A stretch of 9,531 bases of DNA from NCBI GenBank assembly GCA_029857655.1, contig JAOUGR010000065.1, forward strand, positions 1 through 9,531. Reading direction: 5' to 3'. Position 1 is the first letter of the stretch. Every line of letters begins with the position of its first letter. Position numbers and translations under genes: made by a program. Below the pieces are notes generated by a model. The model saw nothing but the letters and a program-made list of their open reading frames with translations, was not told where the DNA came from and did not search any database. This stretch comes from Gammaproteobacteria bacterium. Lineage in GTDB: Bacteria; Pseudomonadota; Gammaproteobacteria; Steroidobacterales; Steroidobacteraceae. Positions 7,439 through 9,531 of the stretch are shown piece by piece.

Positions 7439-8137
7439 ATGCCCTGCCTGAACACGCGGTCGTTGCTGTCTCTCGGCGCGGGCGCGGCGATCCTGATGCA
7501 ATTATCCGGTTGCATGACGGCGCGGCTGGAGGAAAGCCGCAACACCTCAACGGCGATTAGCGCGAGCGAAGCCGTGGTGCTGCTTGCAAAGCCGCACGTC
7601 GAGGGCATCAGCGCTGAAGACGATTTCATGGATTGCGTCGGCGACAAGATTGCCGCGTCGGGTGACATCCAGGTACGGCCCAATGATGCGTTCGTCGACT
7701 CGATGTTTCCCTGGCTCGAGCCGTCGACGGCGCCACAGCGCCCCGAGGGCGTGACGAAACTCCTGTCACGTGATGTCGTGGCCGAGCGCATCGCGGAAAG
7801 TGGCGTGCGTTACATCATCTGGATCGACGGCGCGACGCGCCAGACGGACAGTGGCGGCAGCCTCACCTGCGCGCTCTCACCGGCCGGCGGCGGTTGCCTC
7901 GGCTTCGGCTGGTGGGAGAAGGAATCCGATTATCAGGCAGTGGTCTGGGATCTCACGACCGCACGGACCGCGGGCTCCGTGTCGACAAATGTGACGGGCA
8001 CTTCGGCGCTGGTCGGCGTGCTGATTCCGCTGCCATTCATCGCGCGCGTTCAGGGCGCTGCCTGCACCCGCCTGGCCACCCAGCTGGGCGCGTTTCTCCG
8101 CGGCGAGGACCCGTCCGTCGTTGCGGGGGAAGGTTGA
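7439..8137 (+). CDS. Predicted lipoprotein of unknown function, 232 residues
   Basis: I do not recognise a named family. The N-terminus is a lipoprotein signal: Arg7, a hydrophobic stretch, then the lipobox L22-S23-G24-C25, so the mature protein should be lipid-anchored in the cell envelope. Aspartate or lysine does not follow the cysteine (Met26 does), so by the Lol rule outer-membrane sorting is more likely. The mature part has four cysteines (66, 144, 153, 209) that could form disulfides in the periplasm. Visible blocks include VRYIIWIDGATRQ at 123-135, a Gly-rich GGGCLGFGWWE segment at 150-160, and AVVWDL at 167-172 with a beta-strand look. A hydrophobic stretch (VLIPLPF, 194-200) precedes a C-terminal amphipathic helix. 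A GGGAG ribosome binding site supports the start. It follows the radical SAM gene by 51 bases and precedes two further lipoprotein genes. Confidence 0.85.
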   Translation: MPCLNTRSLLSLGAGAAILMQLSGCMTARLEESRNTSTAISASEAVVLLAKPHVEGISAEDDFMDCVGDKIAASGDIQVRPNDAFVDSMFPWLEPSTAPQRPEGVTKLLSRDVVAERIAESGVRYIIWIDGATRQTDSGGSLTCALSPAGGGCLGFGWWEKESDYQAVVWDLTTARTAGSVSTNVTGTSALVGVLIPLPFIARVQGAACTRLATQLGAFLRGEDPSVVAGEG

Positions 8138-8170
8138 TCGCTGTTCCTGCGCGGTAGCCGGTGAACCAAC

Positions 8171-8184
8171 GGGCAGGGCTGCCC
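8171..8184 (+). repeat. Short inverted repeat in the 115-bp intergenic gap
   Basis: GGGCAGGGCTGCCC has two six-base arms separated by two bases, between the two complete lipoprotein genes. As RNA it could form a short hairpin, but only a weak A/T-rich stretch follows and there is no run of T, so a Rho-independent terminator is doubtful. It could be an operator or chance in GC-rich sequence. Nothing else is recognisable in 8138-8239. Confidence 0.3.
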
Positions 8185-8239
8185 TCAAAGTTTAAGGGAC
8201 GGTCCGGGCGCCGGGGCGGGCCTGCGCGGGCGTCCGGCT

Positions 8240-8244
8240 GGGAG
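8240..8244 (+). promoter_or_regulatory. Ribosome binding site of the Gly/Ser-rich lipoprotein
   Basis: GGGAG, 8 bases before the ATG at 8253. It supports that start over the ATG at 8245, which opens a frame that stops after three codons. Confidence 0.6.
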
Positions 8245-8252
8245 ATGAATTC

Positions 8253-9449
8253 ATGAATGCGAAACGGCTCTTGCTTGGCCTGGCGATCACCGCGGTGTTC
8301 GGCTTGCTCGCGGGCTGCTTGACCCAGGGCGGGATGTCACAGCCTGACCAGGGCTCATCCTCGCCTGCCGGTGGCGGTTCGTCCGGCGGAGGTTCATCGG
8401 GTGGTGGTTCGTCCGGTGGAGGTTCATCGGGTGGTGGTTCGTCCGGTGGAGGTTCATCGGGTGGCGGCTCGACCTCGGAATTCCCGACGTCTTCCGGCGG
8501 CAGTGGCGGTGGCGACGCCGCGATCCCGTTGCCCGGCAGCAAGGATGGCGCAGCCGGTGGATCGACCAAGGGCGAGGACTCGGGTTCGGCGGGCGGCGCA
8601 TCGGAAACGAAGAGTGGCGGTGAGGCGGGCAGCGCGGGTGGCGCTGGCGCGGCTGCGGGCCAGGGTCCTCAGGCGGCGGGACAGGAAGGTAATGACCGTT
8701 GCGTGACCGACAATCCTGATCCTGCGAACGACGCCCCCGAAGACTGCGCGGGCAATGCAGGATCAGACTCGGCGTCCGGCGACGCAGAACAAGCTGGCGG
8801 TAGCAGCGGTGACGGGCAGGCGGCGGGTCAGGCGGGCAGCGCCGGCAGTGCCAGCAGTCAGGCCGGCAATTCAGGCGGCGCCGGCGCGTCCGGTGGCCAA
8901 CCGAGTTCCGAGGGCGGCAGCGCGGGCCAGGGCCCGGCCGACGGCGGTAGCGGCTCGGGCCGTCGCGAGGAAATCAACCGGCGCCTTGAGGAAACATTCG
9001 GTGTGTTCGACGAAACCGTGCGCAGCACGCAGGCGGCAATCGCGAAGGAGCGCGCCGAACAGCAGGCGCAGGCGGGCGGTGAACCCGGGTCCGGCGCGGA
9101 GGGCAGCGGCGAAGGCGGTACTGGCGCGGGCGGTGATGAATCGGGCGGCAGCGGACCCAAATCGCCCGGCGGGCTCGAGTCTGTCGGTCGCGGCAGCAAG
9201 GGCGAGGGCGAGGGCGATGGCACCGGCACTGCCCAGGACCAGAACCGCGAAAGCACCCAGGGTGGCGTGGGTGGTTCGGTCGGAGACAGCGGCGGCAGTG
9301 GCCCGCGCTCCATCCCGGCGGACATTCCGGACGGCAAGGACGACGACATCGTCGCGCGGCAGATACGCGAGGCCGCGATGAAGGAAACGGACCCCGAGTT
9401 GCGCGCAGCGCTCTGGGAAGAATACCGGCGCTACAAGAAGGGACGTTGA
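8253..9449 (+). CDS. Gly/Ser-rich predicted lipoprotein with charged C-terminal module
   Basis: A 398-residue protein of unknown function. A signal peptide ends in the lipobox L19-A20-G21-C22, so it should be anchored in the envelope. Residues 40-74 are seven GGGSS/GGGST pentapeptides. They are followed by a long low-complexity Gly/Ser/Ala region, which is probably disordered and extended. One interruption (about 148-166) carries two cysteines, Cys150 and Cys165, around an Asp/Asn/Pro-rich loop and could be disulfide-linked. Residues 237-273 are charged and look helical, possibly a coiled coil. The last 45 residues (354-398) form a compact charged module with IPADIPDGKDDD, then a helical stretch ending LWEEYRRYKKG. 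I have an impression that similar tails occur in other gammaproteobacteria but cannot name a family. The layout suggests a lipid anchor and spacer presenting a C-terminal helix. The next lipoprotein overlaps its stop codon. Confidence 0.85.
   Translation: MNAKRLLLGLAITAVFGLLAGCLTQGGMSQPDQGSSSPAGGGSSGGGSSGGGSSGGGSSGGGSSGGGSSGGGSTSEFPTSSGGSGGGDAAIPLPGSKDGAAGGSTKGEDSGSAGGASETKSGGEAGSAGGAGAAAGQGPQAAGQEGNDRCVTDNPDPANDAPEDCAGNAGSDSASGDAEQAGGSSGDGQAAGQAGSAGSASSQAGNSGGAGASGGQPSSEGGSAGQGPADGGSGSGRREEINRRLEETFGVFDETVRSTQAAIAKERAEQQAQAGGEPGSGAEGSGEGGTGAGGDESGGSGPKSPGGLESVGRGSKGEGEGDGTGTAQDQNRESTQGGVGGSVGDSGGSGPRSIPADIPDGKDDDIVARQIREAAMKETDPELRAALWEEYRRYKKGR
8371..8470 (+). repeat. 30-bp in-frame tandem repeat encoding GGGSS units
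   Basis: Three 30-base units lie head to tail at 8371-8400, 8401-8430 and 8431-8460, followed by a partial unit to about 8470. The second and third are identical and the first differs at two positions, both silent. Each unit encodes two GGGSS pentapeptides with different codons, so the DNA period is 30 rather than 15 bases. Unit gain or loss would keep the frame and change linker length. Confidence 0.9.
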
Positions 9450-9531
9450 TGAAAGCGTTATTGATTGCAGCGGCGGCCGCGACCCTTGTCGTGGCTGGCT
9501 GCGTGAAGGAGACGCGGCCGGTGCCTCTCCT
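9449..9531 (+). CDS. Lipoprotein, N-terminal fragment
   Basis: Only 27 codons plus two bases are inside the window. They encode a clear lipoprotein signal: Lys2, a hydrophobic Ala-rich stretch, and the lipobox V15-A16-G17-C18, followed by VKETRPVPL. The ATG overlaps the preceding stop codon by one base (TGATG at 9447-9451), the arrangement of translational coupling, so its product is probably made together with the Gly/Ser-rich lipoprotein. No function can be inferred from this piece. Confidence 0.75.
   Translation, partial: MKALLIAAAAATLVVAGCVKETRPVPL

Noticed and set aside
8245..8256. Mini-frame ATG-AAT-TCA-TGA and ten-base palindrome at the start of the Gly/Ser-rich lipoprotein
   Set aside because: A three-codon frame with a start only one base after the ribosome binding site is not credible as a leader peptide. 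The palindrome is short enough to be chance.
8192..8569. Minus-strand frame encoding PPPDE-type repeats
   Set aside because: The repeat is just the complement of the GGGSS-coding tandem repeat. The plus-strand frame has a lipobox, a ribosome binding site and a sensible C-terminus; this one has none.
8858..9349. Pro/Ser-rich minus-strand frame
   Set aside because: It is a shadow of the Gly/Ser-rich lipoprotein, with no independent start signal or domain.

Overview
The window comes from a GC-rich gammaproteobacterium. The strongest pointer is the aspartate-semialdehyde dehydrogenase, which is the E. coli type. Supporting it are a urocanase and histidine ammonia-lyase close to the Pseudomonas proteins, a gammaproteobacterial-type LexA box (CTGT-N8-ACAG), and several short lipobox signal peptides. 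I cannot name a genus. No tRNA, rRNA, insertion sequence, CRISPR array or other mobile element is visible.

Left edge, minus strand (1-543): the N-terminal part of a lipoprotein that resembles the rhombotarget lipoprotein family. It is transcribed divergently from the next block across a 106-bp gap. Plus strand, 650-6282: four tightly spaced genes with gaps of 1, 10 and 9 bp, which look like one operon. They are hutU (urocanase), hutH (histidine ammonia-lyase), asd (aspartate-semialdehyde dehydrogenase) and an MFS transporter. HutH and HutU catalyse the first two steps of histidine degradation. No hutI, hutG, hutF or hutC is in the window, and finding asd in this position is unusual.

Plus strand, 6317-7387: a PA0069-family radical SAM protein, related to the spore photoproduct lyase group. 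Its promoter is the most informative regulatory site here. A -35 element overlaps the transporter's stop codon, a -10 element sits 17 bp downstream, and a symmetrical LexA box covers the -10 and ends 2 bp before the ATG. The gene therefore looks SOS-controlled and is probably translated from a leaderless or nearly leaderless mRNA.

Plus strand, 7439-9531 (right edge): three consecutive predicted lipoproteins of unknown function. They are a 232-residue protein with four cysteines in its mature part, a 398-residue Gly/Ser-rich protein with a 30-bp coding tandem repeat and a charged C-terminal module, and the start of a third lipoprotein that overlaps the second by one base and is probably translationally coupled to it. 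With the left-edge gene, four lipoproteins flank the metabolic operon. No complete new defence or mobile system is visible. The points most worth following are the LexA-controlled radical SAM gene and the uncharacterised lipoprotein pair at the right edge.
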